Of a DNA stretch of 64,000 nt, positions 24,334 through 34,983 are shown piece after piece. The first letter of the stretch is position 1; every line of letters begins with the position of its first letter. Location of the stretch: positions 312,725 to 376,724 of the forward strand of contig NW_005201360.1 in NCBI RefSeq assembly GCF_000372725.1. Direction: 5' to 3'. A program made the position numbers and the translations under genes. The notes beneath the pieces are model-generated. The model was not told where the DNA came from. It did no database searches and saw only the letters and a list, made by a program, of their open reading frames with translations. Source of the stretch: Emiliania huxleyi CCMP1516. Lineage: Eukaryota; Haptophyta; Isochrysidales; Noelaerhabdaceae.

Positions 24334-25221
24334 TGAGGGAGGGTGTAGAGGATGTAGAGTGTAGAGCGCTGTAGAGCTGTAGAGATGTAGAGCGCTCTGG
24401 AGCGCTGTAGAGCAATGTAGAGCTGTAGAGCTCTACATCCGGCGCGGGACAGAGCGATGCAGATGTAGAGCGATGTAGAGGCGCTCTACAACGTGAAATC
24501 TCTACAACAAACTCTACATCAAAAGCGGCGAACGAGGCACGGTCGCTCTCCGACATTGGGCGCGTTGCACTTGCCAGTGCTGCCCTGGCCTTCTGTCTGC
24601 CCGCCCAATGGGTGGCAGGTGCCTCTGCTGCTGTGGCATGCCTCACACGGCTGCGACTGGCCGGCGCCTCGGCGCGTCAGCTCGGGTCGGCGTAGCGATC
24701 GTGGCCAGCGCAACTCGCCTGGACTCAACGCTCAGCCAGGAGCTCCCGCACGCGCTGGCGCGAGTCATGGCGCATGCAACGCGTCTGAATGCTCGCCTCG
24801 CCTCGCGCAAATGCGACCGTCCTCGCAGCCGACAGTCCACCGCCTGCTACAGAAGCACTGCGACGAAAGCGGCACCGGCGACGCATGGCAGGCTGGTCAT
24901 GACGCAGTTATAGGGTGTTGTGTGCCGTCGGAGTGACTCTCTGTGTGTCAGGGATAGTCAGGCCGTTCATCAGAGCTCCAGTAAGCTCGGAGACAACCCA
25001 CTAGTGCGGCTCGACCTCTTTGAGTCACTGCCTTCCCGGCGGTTTGGCTGTAGAGCCTCTACAACAAACTCTACAGCAAAATCGCGCTCTACAGCGCTCT
25101 ACAACGCACGCAGTTCGTCACGCGGCGGATAGAGCTCTACAGCTCTACAGCGCTCTACAGCGCTCTACATCTCTACAGCTCTACAGCTCTCTACACTCTA
25201 CATCCTCTACACCCTCCCTCA
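24334..25221. mobile_element. 888-bp foldback/Mutator-like element with 10-bp target duplication
   Basis: The ends are perfect inverted repeats of at least 26 bp (TGAGGGAGGGTGTAGAGGAT at 24334 onward, its complement ending at 25221). Exact 10-bp direct repeats GAAGCCAACC lie outside at 24324-24333 and 25222-25231. Both arms (about 24334-24500 and 25060-25221) are built from TGTAGAGC-type octamers, giving long imperfect foldback arms around a roughly 550-bp centre with no recognised protein. Target duplications of 9-11 bp are typical of Mutator-like elements; that class call is inference. Confidence 0.85.
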
Positions 25222-25472
25222 GAAGCCAACCACTTCTTCTTCTTCGATTCGGGAGAGAGAGAGAGAGATTTTGTCGATTCGGTGAACCGTGAACCGTGAA
25301 CCGTGAACCGAACACTCCTCCCGCGACACCCGCCGAGAACCGTGACCGTGAACGAATGGCGAACCGGCGGCGAACCGAGTCTGGATGAAGTACAGTTGCC
25401 AAGACTCGCTCTTAGGGAGGGAAAAAGTAATCGATGAAAGCGAAGTGAGTCCGGCGTTGGGTGTAGAGCTCT

Positions 25473-25763
25473 ATGCAGGGCGCCAGCTCCAGCTTCCGCC
25501 CGCCGCGCCCCACCGCTGCGGCCGCGGCGGCCGGCACGGCTCCGGCGGAGGGCGTCACGTACCCCGCGGACGTCGACTCGATGGAGATCGATGACCCCGC
25601 CGCGTTCGGCCTCATGGACCCGATGGACGCGCCGACCGAGACTGTCGACACGGAGTTCTTCAACGGTGCGCGGCCCCGTCGCCGCGACACACTCCGCATA
25701 CCCCGACGCCACCCCCCTTCCGCAGACTTCCCGGACGACTTTGACGACGAGAACCTCGACTGA
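25473..25763 (+). CDS. SMAP-like small acidic protein
   Basis: Two exons, 25473-25665 and 25726-25763, with a 60-nt GT-AG intron; 76 residues. The C-terminal half is acidic and ends EFFNDFPDDFDDENLD once spliced. This matches the Phe/Asp-rich signature of plant SMAP1/SMAP2 (FF..F.DDFDD), and the MEIDDPAAFGLMDPMD stretch before it is also similar. In Arabidopsis SMAP proteins act in the response to 2,4-D and interact with the COP9 signalosome; a role in an alga is inference. The spliced frame ends cleanly, whereas the unspliced frame reads through Arg/Pro-rich intron sequence. Confidence 0.65.
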   Translation: MQGASSSFRPPRPTAAAAAAGTAPAEGVTYPADVDSMEIDDPAAFGLMDPMDAPTETVDTEFFNGARPRRRDTLRIPRRHPPSADFPDDFDDENLD

Positions 25764-26298
25764 CCCTGGGTGGGACAGGATGACACATCCTCGCGCAAAC
25801 TCCTCGCTCGCGGCCGTCTTCGCCGCCTTGCGCTGCTGGCACACTGCCGAAGAGCCGACCACCATGGGAGAAATCATGTATGGCACCGGTGCGAAGCAGC
25901 TATCGGGATTTCGGCGGCGCGGGATGTACTGCGGATACGGGTTACGGTGTACGTTGCCGGAGTCGGACGGCACAAGCGGAAACCGGGGCGCTTGAGGCCT
26001 GTGACGTGAGGGTGGAGGGCACGCTGGAGGGTGAGGGCTTTTGAGGTGTTGCCGCGGTGTGCATGATTCGAGTACTGTATGGGTGTGAGCCCAGCAAGAC
26101 AAGAATTCGAAGCCAGCCACGACGCGTACGACAACACACAAGCGAGAATACATTAAACCACGCACGAAAACCGGCAAACCAGCCGCTGCCGCCGATCGAG
26201 CGTGCGCGCGAGAGGGGAGCACGCGAGACGACGGTCCGCGAAAAGGAAGAGGCCAGCCGAGCCGCCGACGCGCCAAGTCGCGCGCCGCGCGCCGCGCC
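25764..26298. other. Intergenic between convergent genes
   Basis: Spacer between the SMAP-like gene and the 3' end of the light-harvesting gene. No gene or repeat recognised. Confidence 0.5.
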
Positions 26299-27328
26299 TC
26301 AGATGGCGACGCCGTCCACGGATCCCATCATGGTGGCAGACTGGAAGGCGCCGTCCAGGAAGAGGCGGAAGGCGGGGTCGAGGAAGAGCGGGCGGAAGAG
26401 GCTCGGCGTGAACTGGACGATGGGCACCTGCCAGGCGGCCTCGATTGCGACGTAGTTTGCGACGGCGAGCATCGCGATGCGCCCGTTGAGGAGCTCCTTC
26501 TCTTGGAAGGCGCGCCGCTCCTCGCCGCTCAGGCCGCCACAGATCTTCAGCGGGTCAAAGGGCGCCGACAGGGGCACCTCGGGCAGCCGCTGCGCGGGGG
26601 TGCGCACGCAGCCGGGCACGTCCGACGTCGGCCACTCGTTGAACTTGAGGCCGAGCTGCTTGCGCGCCTTGATGTCCTGCAGCTCGAGGACCGCGCCCAC
26701 AAAGACAAAGAGCGACAGCGCCGGCGCCAGCTCCCACTGGTCGAGCCCGCCGTTGAGGAGAGAGGGCGACTTGCCCGCCGACGCTGCGAGGCCGTCCCGA
26801 ACGCCGAGGCCGTCCGCCCGCGCCGCGTCCACCAGGATCGGGTGGAGGATCTCTTGCAGCGGCCACGCGATGGCGGCCAGCATCGCGAGGCGGCCGTGCT
26901 TGATCTGCGAGTGCCGGCGGCAGGTGCTCAGCGGGCGGGAGTGTGCAACGTGTGTGCGTGATGTGGGACCGCGTGAGCGTGGCGTGGGATTGGCCAGCGG
27001 CGCCGCGCGCCTCTGCCTCGCGAAAGGGAGTGATCGTCTCGGACGTGCCGAGGCCGAGTGGGTCAAACTGGTAGTCTCCGACCGCGCGCGGCTCCGGCTC
27101 GAAGGAGGCCGACATGGACGGCTGGAAGGGTGAGACGCGGGGAGCGCCAGAGGCGAAGAGGGTCGGGTCGGCAGAGAGGACGACGCGGCTGCGCTGCGGG
27201 CTGACGGTGTGCGGGCCCACGAAGGCGCTGCCGGCGATGCCAGAGAGGGAGAGCATCGGACGTGACAGGAAGGCCTGGAACTCCCAAACTTGTCCTGGCC
27301 TGTTCGAAGAAAGGGACGAAAATTTCAT
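26299..27328 (-). CDS. Light-harvesting chlorophyll a/c-binding (FCP-type) protein
   Basis: Two exons, 27328-27011 and 26904-26299, with a 106-nt GC-AG intron that falls inside the first chlorophyll-binding motif; 307 residues (283 from the internal Met at 27256). Spliced, helix 1 reads REAEIKHGRLAMLAA. Helix 3 reads EKELLNGRIAMLAVANY. These supply the E and H/N ligand pairs and the Arg salt bridges of LHC proteins. The leader contains SLSGIAGSAFVGP, similar to the ASAFAP cleavage motif of secondary-plastid presequences, so import into the plastid is expected. A long loop (WELAPALSLFVFVGAVLELQ) forms helix 2. The protein binds chlorophyll a/c and fucoxanthin in thylakoids. Which of the two ATGs is used is not settled. 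Confidence 0.9.
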
Positions 27329-27329
27329 G

Positions 27330-27411
27330 GAATTTTCCTTCTTTTTCCAAATCCTGCACAGGTGGGGACGTGCGTGTCTGTCCTCGACCCAGCCCTAGCT
27401 TGGGGTCTCCG
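27330..27411 (-). repeat. Single inverted copy of the ~185-bp repeat
   Basis: Contains AAATCCTGCACAGGTGGGGA and TCCTCGACCCAGCCCTAGCT, the reverse complement of the third tandem copy near 19045-19100. It lies directly upstream of the light-harvesting gene start. Confidence 0.7.
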
Positions 27412-27845
27412 ATTCTTTCTCTCTTTACTTTCTGATGTTTGTCTGCGTGTCCTCTAAGCGGCCGGGCCACCCACACCGACCCGCCCACCCGCGTCGTGAC
27501 TCTCGAGGTTCTCGAGGTGGATATCCTTTGGCCGCGTTGGGTAGCGAGGATTGGTGTAACCCGAGCCACGGAGGCGTGTTTTCTGACGGCCGACCGTCAG
27601 TGCACGGAGTTGCCCCTTCTCCGCGTCGTGACTGATGATGACTGTCCTCTCCACGGCTCTCCTCCGGCACCTCCGCCTTTTCAGCCGCCGCCGGGGCGCC
27701 TTTTCGGGGACGGATAATCTTGCTCGCCGGTCCATTTCGCCTCCAGGCGGAGGTGCAAACGCCGCGGCCCGATTTTACGCCCGTTGATGAACATCCATCG
27801 GCGCGAGACATACGTCCGCGTCGACGAGTGTTTGCGACACCGGGC

Positions 27846-29738
27846 ATGGGTGCGGAGCTCAAAAAGTGCCTTGGGGGCGACACAGCGATCAAGCCGCCGC
27901 CTGCAGCGGCCAAGGAGGCGCCTCCATCAGCGGCGGCAGCCGCCGCGGCTGCCCCAGAGCCTGTGGCCAAGGTGGAGACACCCGCCCCAGAGGCGCCTGC
28001 GCCTGCGCCCGCCAAGTGCCCCTTGGACGGTATGTGCGGCGAGCGAGGCCTGCCGGAGGCCATGTCCGCCGAGACGGTCGCCACCGTCGACGAGACCGCC
28101 GGGGTCGTCGCTCCGCACGCGCTCGAGATCACCAAGGGCTTTTACGGCGAGATGATCGAGTCGCTTCCACAGGTCGTTTTGACCATGTTCAACCCGGCGC
28201 ACAACGTGCCCATCTCGACGCACCAGCCAGAGGCGCTGGCGGCGTCGGTCGTCGCGTATGCCAGCAACATCAAGGACCTGTCGCCGCTCCTCGTGCCGGG
28301 CGGCGCCGTCGACGCCATCAACCACCGCCACTGCGCCCTCGAGATCTTGCCGGATCATTATCCCGTGGTTCACGACCACCTGATGTGGTCGGTCGCCAAG
28401 GTGCTCGGGCCCAAGCTGGGCGGCGAGGTGCCTGCACCTGTGGTCGACGCGTGGAGCGAGGCGGTCCGCTTCCTCGCCAAGGTCTGCATCGACAAGGAAG
28501 AGGCGCTGTACGCCGAGTACGCCAAGCGGCCAGGCGGCTGGCGCGGCCGCAAGGACTTCAAGGTGACCGAGATCAAGGACGCCGGCACCGACATCAAGAG
28601 CTTCACGTTCGAGCCGGTCGAGCCGCAGGACGCCGGCTTCGACTTCACGCCCGGCCAATACCTGACGGTCAAGGTCGACCCCAACGGCGACGGCCTCACC
28701 GCGCCGCGCCACTACACGACGACCTCGCCTCCCGGAGAAAAGTACCTGCAGTGCACCACCAAGAAGGTGGCGGGCGGCGTGGTGTCGACGTACATGCACG
28801 AGGCGCTCAAGGTGGGCGACACGGTCAAGCTCACGCCCCCGTACGGCGTCTTCACCCTCGACCAGGAGCTGCCGACCGGTGTGCTCGTCAGCGCCGGCAT
28901 CGGCGTCACGCCGATGGTCAACTTCGCCCGCGCGCTCGGCGACAAGACGGCGCTGGTGGTGCACGTCGACAAGACGGAGGCGGCGCACGCCTTCAAGGCG
29001 GAGTTCGAGCCGTACAAGACCCTCTTCAAGTACACCGACGGCGGCGCTCGCCCCTCGGTCGCGTCGGTGGCCAAGGAGACGATCGAGGCGGCGGGCACCG
29101 GGCACTGCTTCTACATTTGCGGCCCGCCGGCGTGGATGAAGGAGATGCAGGCGGAGCTGCTCACGCTCGGCGCCAAGAAGGTGATGTGCGAGGTCTTTGG
29201 CTCGCAGCTCGCCACGGGCTGTCCCTTCGCAGCGTCCGCCCCGGAGGCGCCGGCTTCGACCCCGGACGCCTACCCGGTCGCTGCGGCAGAGCCGGAGGCG
29301 CCTGCGCCGGCGCCTGAGGCGCCGCCGCGGCGGATGAGCAGCTACATCAAGGAGCTGAAGGAGGAGGCGCCGCCGAAGGCCGCCAGCAGCAGGCGGTCCG
29401 GCGGCAAGTCGCGCGGGAGCGGCGGTGGCGGAGAGCCGGCGACTGAGACGACGAGTAGCAAGCGCGCCAGCGGAAACAGCGCTCGCAAGTCGGGCAAGGG
29501 GTCGGGCAAGGGGGGCTCGGCGGCCTCGCTCTCGCGGGTGCCCTCCTCGGAGGACAAGGAGCGTGCTAAGATGGCCGAGGCGGCGCTGCTCGGCGCGGCG
29601 CTTGGGGACGTCGGCAGCTCGAAGCGGAGCTCGAAAGGTTCGGCGCGCGGCTCCAAGAAGTCGGCTGGAGAGCCGCCGGCGAAGACGCCCGCAGAGAGCC
29701 CCGCAGGTCCGACCCCCGCATCCAAGCTCGACGCCTGA
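27846..29738 (+). CDS. Flavohemoglobin (nitric oxide dioxygenase) with extended tails
   Basis: Single exon, 630 residues from the ATG at 27846 (MGAELKKC); a longer frame upstream has no ATG. Residues 1-72 are Ala/Pro-rich. The globin domain (about 73-215) has proximal His162 in NHRHCALEI and Tyr172 in DHYPVV, with the same 10-residue spacing as bacterial Hmp. The FAD part has RHYTTTSPP (288 onward) and GGVVSTYMHEALKVGD. The NAD part has VSAGIGVTPMVNF, FYICGPPAWM and CEVFGSQ. Flavohemoglobins turn NO and O2 into nitrate using NAD(P)H. About 170 extra C-terminal residues are Ser/Lys/Arg-rich and disordered, absent from bacterial relatives. Codon use and GC match neighbours, so any transfer is old. 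Gly2 could be myristoylated. Confidence 0.9.
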   Translation: MGAELKKCLGGDTAIKPPPAAAKEAPPSAAAAAAAAPEPVAKVETPAPEAPAPAPAKCPLDGMCGERGLPEAMSAETVATVDETAGVVAPHALEITKGFYGEMIESLPQVVLTMFNPAHNVPISTHQPEALAASVVAYASNIKDLSPLLVPGGAVDAINHRHCALEILPDHYPVVHDHLMWSVAKVLGPKLGGEVPAPVVDAWSEAVRFLAKVCIDKEEALYAEYAKRPGGWRGRKDFKVTEIKDAGTDIKSFTFEPVEPQDAGFDFTPGQYLTVKVDPNGDGLTAPRHYTTTSPPGEKYLQCTTKKVAGGVVSTYMHEALKVGDTVKLTPPYGVFTLDQELPTGVLVSAGIGVTPMVNFARALGDKTALVVHVDKTEAAHAFKAEFEPYKTLFKYTDGGARPSVASVAKETIEAAGTGHCFYICGPPAWMKEMQAELLTLGAKKVMCEVFGSQLATGCPFAASAPEAPASTPDAYPVAAAEPEAPAPAPEAPPRRMSSYIKELKEEAPPKAASSRRSGGKSRGSGGGGEPATETTSSKRASGNSARKSGKGSGKGGSAASLSRVPSSEDKERAKMAEAALLGAALGDVGSSKRSSKGSARGSKKSAGEPPAKTPAESPAGPTPASKLDA

Positions 29739-30565
29739 AGCGCCTCGTCGCCGCGGCATCTACGCATGGCACATTCGCGATGGCTGCTGCCCCCCGCCGC
29801 GCCAAAATACTTATCTTGCTGCCCTTAGTTCGTCCAGTTTTCCTTCCTGCTCGCTCGACTTTCGGGATTGCTCAAGGTTGGCTGACCGCGGCGTTGCTGC
29901 TAGCCATCCCTCGTCTTCTCGGCCGGAAGGATCCAGATCGTTGCACCTGCAAGTGCTGCACTCGCTACCCCGAGAGTCTCCTCCCCTTCCCTAACCCCTC
30001 CAAGTGACGCCGTGGTGTCTTGATTGAGTGCGAACGAAGAGTGCGCTCTTGCTATAGCTCTTGCTGCCAGACTCCGCAATATATGGTTCGCAGGGGATTC
30101 TGTTTTTACTTCCATCGACCGCGACACCTCCGCCGTAGGGAGGGTGGTACCTTTCGTGAAACTGAAACGCGGAGGAACGCGATCTGTCTCGCGTTCCTGA
30201 ACGCTTGCGATTCAGCTGTCGCGCCGCTGGATGATCTTGCTCAGCTCGCCGAGCTCGACCTGAACGCTCAGCGGCGCGACCGCTGAATCGCAGCCGTTCG
30301 TGCTGCTCGCATGCATCGTTGCAGTTTCAATTCTTCCCCCCGTGCCTAACAGAGCACTTGGAGCACTTGGAGTGCAGTCATTAACCTCACATCCAGGGCC
30401 AGGGAGCTGAGAAGCGCACCCAGCGAGCCGGATGGTCGGTATCGGGCTACGGGCTAGAGAGCCTTGACCCCTAGGAGGGGTGCGCGTTCGCAGGGAAAGG
30501 GCCGTAGGGTAAACACAGAAAAAAACCTTCTTTGCGCCAACTCAGGACAGCGCCATCGAACGCAC
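29739..30565. other. Intergenic with hairpin and repeat copy
   Basis: No recognised gene. A foldback at about 30199-30303 pairs GATTCAGCTGTCGCGCCGCT with a near complement (AGCGGCGCGACCGCTGAATC) around a 45-nt loop. A truncated copy of the 210-bp repeat spans 30355-30518 and ends about 48 bp before the next start codon. Confidence 0.6.
30355..30518 (+). repeat. Truncated copy of the 210-bp interspersed repeat
   Basis: Matches 24008-24170 with scattered differences (GAGCACTTGGAGTGCAGTCA at the left end) and stops at GGTAAACACAG, lacking the last ~45 bp. Confidence 0.8.
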
Positions 30566-30680
30566 ATGCTCGACGGCGGCAAACGGCGCCCGGGCTCGCC
30601 GCCAGGGCCAAATCTGCGGCTACTCGCCACACTTTTCCTGCTGCTGCTGCTCTGCATGCTGCTGCTGATTCGCGAGCCCG

Positions 30681-30728
<48 letters not shown>

Positions 30729-32735
30729 GGATGCGGCCGTCCTCCCAGGTGGCGAGCAGCCTAGTGGCTCTCGCGGACCGCAACACGGCGCTAATATCAC
30801 AGCTAGTGCGGACTGAGGATGGCGCGGATCGCCTGGTCGGCGGTGCGGCGCCGTCGCCGCGCCCGTGGCTGCGCATCGCTCTGATGTCGGTCGGCCGCTC
30901 CTCGGGCGCAGAGTATTTGCTGCACGCTCTGCGGGCGCTGCTGCAGACGCATCCGGCTCGTGTCTCGGACCCGCTGCGGTCCTCGATCGAGATTGTCGTC
31001 GTCAACAACCACGCTCCACCAGAGGCGCACTCGGTGCTCTTGCGCGCGAAGCAGCTGTATGGCGGCCGTGTCGTGTTCGTGGAGAAGGAGGCGGCGGCGG
31101 CGCGGGCCTGCAGGGCGACGCCGAAGGTCAAGGGCGACGTGGCGAAGGAGCCCGTCTTTCGTCAGACCTGCGACCTGGTGGGTGGCCTCGAGGCGCTGCT
31201 TGCGATGCCGCCCGCCGATCACGTGCTGCTGATGGAGGACGACTGGCTGGTCTGCCCGAGTGCGCTGCTCGCGCTTCAGTACCTGCTCGACAAGGCGTAC
31301 GCCTACGACGAGGACTGGCTCGCGCTGCGCGTCTCGTATGGGTTCAACGGGGTGGTGGTGCGCGGGGGCGCGGACCTGCGCTCCCTGCGGCGACACCTCG
31401 AGTCCCACCCGTGGCGCCGCCCACCCGACCACCTGCTCTTCGAGTGGTTCTCGGGCGAGCGGCCAGACACAAAGGCGTATGCGGCGGGGCGCAGCTACCG
31501 CGTGTTTCGTCACAACCTCTTCTACCACATCGGGGCGCTGTCGACGCTCAACCAGCCGAAGACGCGCTTCACGCCCGGCTGCTACTCGCTGATGTGAGAT
31601 TCGCCGAGATTCGCCGAGATTCGCCTCCATCAACTCGCTGGTGCGCAACTCGCTTCTCCGCGCCAAGGCCTCCTCGACGAGCCTCTTTAGCGCAGTCTCG
31701 GAGCAGGTCTCGGACCGCCCGATAGGTACGATTGGCTCCTGCCCGCCGAGGTCTTCGACGAGAAGGCCTCTGCTGCACGACGGCGTCCGGTGGCGGAGGA
31801 GGCGCCTCCTCCACCCCTTCGTTCACTGGGTAGGCGTGCCCGCACGACGACGTCTGGCCGTGCACAGAGGTGGCCAGCCCGCGGCCCACTCCGCATGAAC
31901 AGTCCCTGCCGAGATTTGAGCGAGTTTGTCCCGAGATTTGAGCGAGCTTGTCCCGAGATCAGGCGGCCAGAGCGGGGGCGCCCCTCTTCAGTGCGCCGGA
32001 CGGGGGCGCCGCGGGATCCCCGCCGCGGCTGGCGTGGTCCGCTGCCGCTTGGACCCCGGCGCCGCTCGAGATCCGGAGACGGAGACAACGACGCTCGTCC
32101 GCTGATCCGCCATTCCCTCCTCAGGCGCCCCTCAAACCGGCGGCGGCCGCCACCGCCTCGCACGACGCCGGCGAGGTTGCGAGGTGGCTAGCGGCGGCAG
32201 CGGCGGCGGGCGACGACACCACCGCCGACGCCGCGCCTGCGTTCGACGTGGCGGCCGTCGGAGGCAGAGGGCCGCAGCAGGATGGCGCTCAGGATGGCGC
32301 GGGGCGCGCGGGCGGTGTGGAGGTCAAGGCGTTGCCGGCCGCCCGCGACACGCGCGCGGTGGTTGCGCGGCGCGCCGAGCCGCTGCGGCGACGCGATTTG
32401 ACAGCTTTCGGCGCGACTCGACGCCCCCCCCCCCCCCCCCTAGGCGGTCCGAGTCGTGCGACGACGCGTGTCTGCGGGAGGGGTTTGCTTGCTCGCTTCA
32501 GGGGTTGCGCGCGCTCAACAATTGCGAGAGCCTCAAAGCGCATTTTGCTTGCGCGGCGGGCTGCGAGGCGTCCGAGGGCACGGACCAACCCGCCGAGGTC
32601 GTGCCTGACGCGGCGGAGAAGTGGGGGCCCAAGCGGTGCCTCAAGACGAGCGGGCCCGTCTCGTGCGTCGGGAAGCACGAGGCCACTGCGCGCCTTTGCG
32701 GGTGCGAGCAGGCTGCGGCGGCGGCGAGCGGGTAG
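30566..32735 (+). CDS. MGAT4-like (GT54-type) glycosyltransferase with Cys-rich C terminus
   Basis: The first exon (30566 to about 31593) encodes a type II membrane protein: short basic cytosolic tail, anchor LRLLATLFLLLLLCMLLL, poly-Gly stem, then a catalytic domain. Key segments are VVNNHAPPEAHSVLLRAKQL, LLMEDDWLVC (acidic metal-site motif), ALRVSYGFNGVVV, PPDHLLFEWFSGERP and TPGCYSLM, the order seen in algal and fungal N-acetylglucosaminyltransferases of the MGAT4 type. Later exons read SINSLVRNSLLRAKA, YDWLLPAEVFDEKAS and CPHDDVWPCTE. The last exon (from about 32453) has SCDDACLREGFAC and HEATARLCGC, like the Cys-rich C terminus of MGAT5. Likely Golgi N-glycan branching. Borders after exon 1 are approximate; introns have GAGATTCGCC units. 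Confidence 0.7.
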
Positions 32736-33377
32736 CGCACAGCGTTTACGAAGTATTATATATAGCTTTCTTTGCGTTTGATCGTTTTTATATTTAAATC
32801 GGGACCGCTCGCCGCGCACGAAACGCGGACAAACAAAAGAATTAACAAAAAAGAATACTCTGTCTACACACTCCAAACACACGCCACAGGCTCAGGCCTG
32901 AGCGTGTAACTCGGAAAACGGAATTCCGAATTAGTTATTGCAGAAATTGGCGCGTTTAAACAAAAAAGAAGTTTCTCCGCCATGGAGTGTCGCGCCAGGC
33001 GGCAGGGGACCAGGACGCAGGTGGCAGGAGGGCTCCGTGTCGTGGGAGTGACGTTGTTCGTGTGACATCGCAGTCAGAGAGAGCCATCCGTGTTTTCCTT
33101 GTGGGTAAGGTACATCTCACCGCTCGCCACAATCATCACGCTTCGCCGATGTGAGAGAGAAAACGCGATTGTGTGCGTGAGCCTCGCTGCGCCACGGTTC
33201 CACCCTGTCAGGGCCTGTGTTGTTTAGATGCCCCGCTCCCCGCCCCCGCGCTCCGAGACGAAAACTCTCGAAAAAAGCGCTGGACGCTCTTTGCACGCGC
33301 TACGAGAAGGTACCTAATAAAATTAACCGTATACCCAGACTTGTCCGGCATATGCGCGCCATATCGTCCACCGATGG
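32736..33377. other. AT-richer intergenic between convergent genes
   Basis: Contains TATTATATATAG right after the glycosyltransferase stop and a TTTATATTTAAAT stretch near 32788, plausible 3'-end signals. No gene recognised. Confidence 0.5.
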
Positions 33378-34259
33378 TTAGGCGGTGACACGGATCAGCT
33401 GCATTGGCCGTGGGCCCGGCAGCGCGGTCACCTCGACCACGAGCCCAGCATCACGTGCCACGGCCTCAAACTGCTGCCCGTCGGTGGCGGTGACACGTTC
33501 GTGATGCACCGGTTCGATAAACACCGCGAACGGCTCCTTGTCCCCGCTGCCTCCGGCATCGTTGGCGAGCAACGCGTGCTGCAAAAAGGCCACCAGAGGG
33601 CCGTGCTCAGTGCCGTGGTATAGCACATCGGTGGCGAGGACCGCGTCGAACTCGGTCGCTGCCGGCCACTGCTCGGGCTGCTGCCAATCTGAACCGGATT
33701 AGAGGAGGGAAGATGGCTCACGACGGGGAATCGACGGGCTGCGGGAGGCATTTAACGCACCAAGCGGTCGTGCCGACACTTTCGCCAACCCGTTCTCCTT
33801 TGCCGATTGCTCCGCCAGCATCAACGCCTCCAAGTCGTGGTCCGTTAGCGTCACCGATGAGGGAGCCGCGCTCATAGCCACTGACATTCCCGCGAGACCG
33901 AGCCCTGAGCCGAGCTCAAGCACTCGTTTGTCTGTGAAGTCGAGCCCCAGCCGAGCCAAGCGAGGCCCGCCGGTTGCGAGCAGCTCGGCGAGCGCCACAG
34001 AACTTGGCCACACAATATCGCCCACCCTGGAGGTGCCGTCTGCCACCGCGCGTTCGAATGCCTCCGGGTCAAGCACGTAGCTCGGAACATGCACCACCAG
34101 GCCGGCGGGTCCCACCGGGGTCTTGACCGATTTCCGAGCATTGGATGCATTGGATGTGGAAAGATGTAGCTGCTCCGCCGCCGCTACCGCCGCCACCGCC
34201 TCGAGCCGAGTCCGACTCATCCGTCCCACTACCCGCCCGAACTTGTCCAAGCGGAACAT
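33378..34259 (-). CDS. METTL21-like protein methyltransferase
   Basis: Two exons, 34259-33761 and 33688-33378, with a 72-nt GT-AG intron that restores the key motif; 269 residues. The SAM-binding loop is KRVLELGSGLGLAGM, the acidic ribose-binding motif VTLTDHD, and after splicing VSARPLDWQQ then FDAVLATDVLYH. These match the class I family of METTL21/METTL18-type lysine (or histidine) methyltransferases (Methyltransf_16). An IVWPSSVALAELL segment before the SAM loop is also characteristic (the W-x-S-x-x-L-A core). Such enzymes methylate chaperones, elongation factors or ribosomal proteins; the target is unknown. Confidence 0.8.
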
Positions 34260-34983
34260 AGTGTTATGACCACAATCGGCCGATCGCCCCGCCCTCCCCG
34301 CGCGTGTTCTCCAGCTGCTTCCACCGCAGCCTGCCGTCGTCCCCCCCTGAGGCGATACGTGTTGACAATCGGTCGCACAAGTGGGGGGGCCGTCCCAAAA
34401 AGTTTTATTTTATTCTTAGCGCGGGTCCCTAGTGGCGACGAGTACCCGGAGGTGGACTGCACAGGGTTTGCGTTGGGGTCTTGCGACACCGATTTTTTCA
34501 GTCATAACTTTTTCTTACTTAGTACTTTTGTGGTGTGCGCCCAGCCCTGCCTAAGGCGTTCCCTCGCCGCCACGATCGAATTCTTTTTTACGGGGGCATG
34601 TTAAAGTGCCCGCCGCCATCCCGACGCGCCGTTGACCCAAAGGGGCGTCGCGGGTCCACCGCTCGCCTCAAAGTGAGACGGCCGACATGCGCCTAAGCCT
34701 GATCAAGATCGCATGCCGGCACGCTCTCATCCATTAGACGAATGCCATGCGATGCGCGACATTGAGGCATCGCTGGGCCGTGGAGCTGTTCGACGTGGCT
34801 CCGTGTCTGGTTCAGAGAGCTCGGAGCGGCGTCGCAGCCGCAACGCCGACACGGCTCGCTCACAGGCTGGCAAGGGGAAGGACCGCGCGAGGACGCGCTC
34901 CGCTCTTCAGAACAACAGGCGCCATGATTGTAAAACACCAGCATGGTTAGCATGACCCATGTGCGTCACGCGAATGAGCTCGG
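34260..34983. other. Intergenic, head-to-head promoter interval
   Basis: Between divergent starts of the methyltransferase and the next membrane protein. It includes an AT-rich patch near 34395-34425 and 34490-34530. A structured-looking stretch at 34660-34750 does not meet tRNA criteria. No gene recognised. Confidence 0.45.

Noticed and set aside
27846..29738. Bacterial contamination as the source of the flavohemoglobin
   Set aside because: Base composition and codon use match neighbours, eukaryotic-type tails are present and typical genome repeats lie on both sides.
34660..34750. Possible tRNA on the minus strand (GTCTAATGGATGAGAGC looks like a D arm)
   Set aside because: The anticodon-like stem is 11 bp with a long loop, and there is no T-arm GGTTCGAATCC-type sequence or proper acceptor stem.
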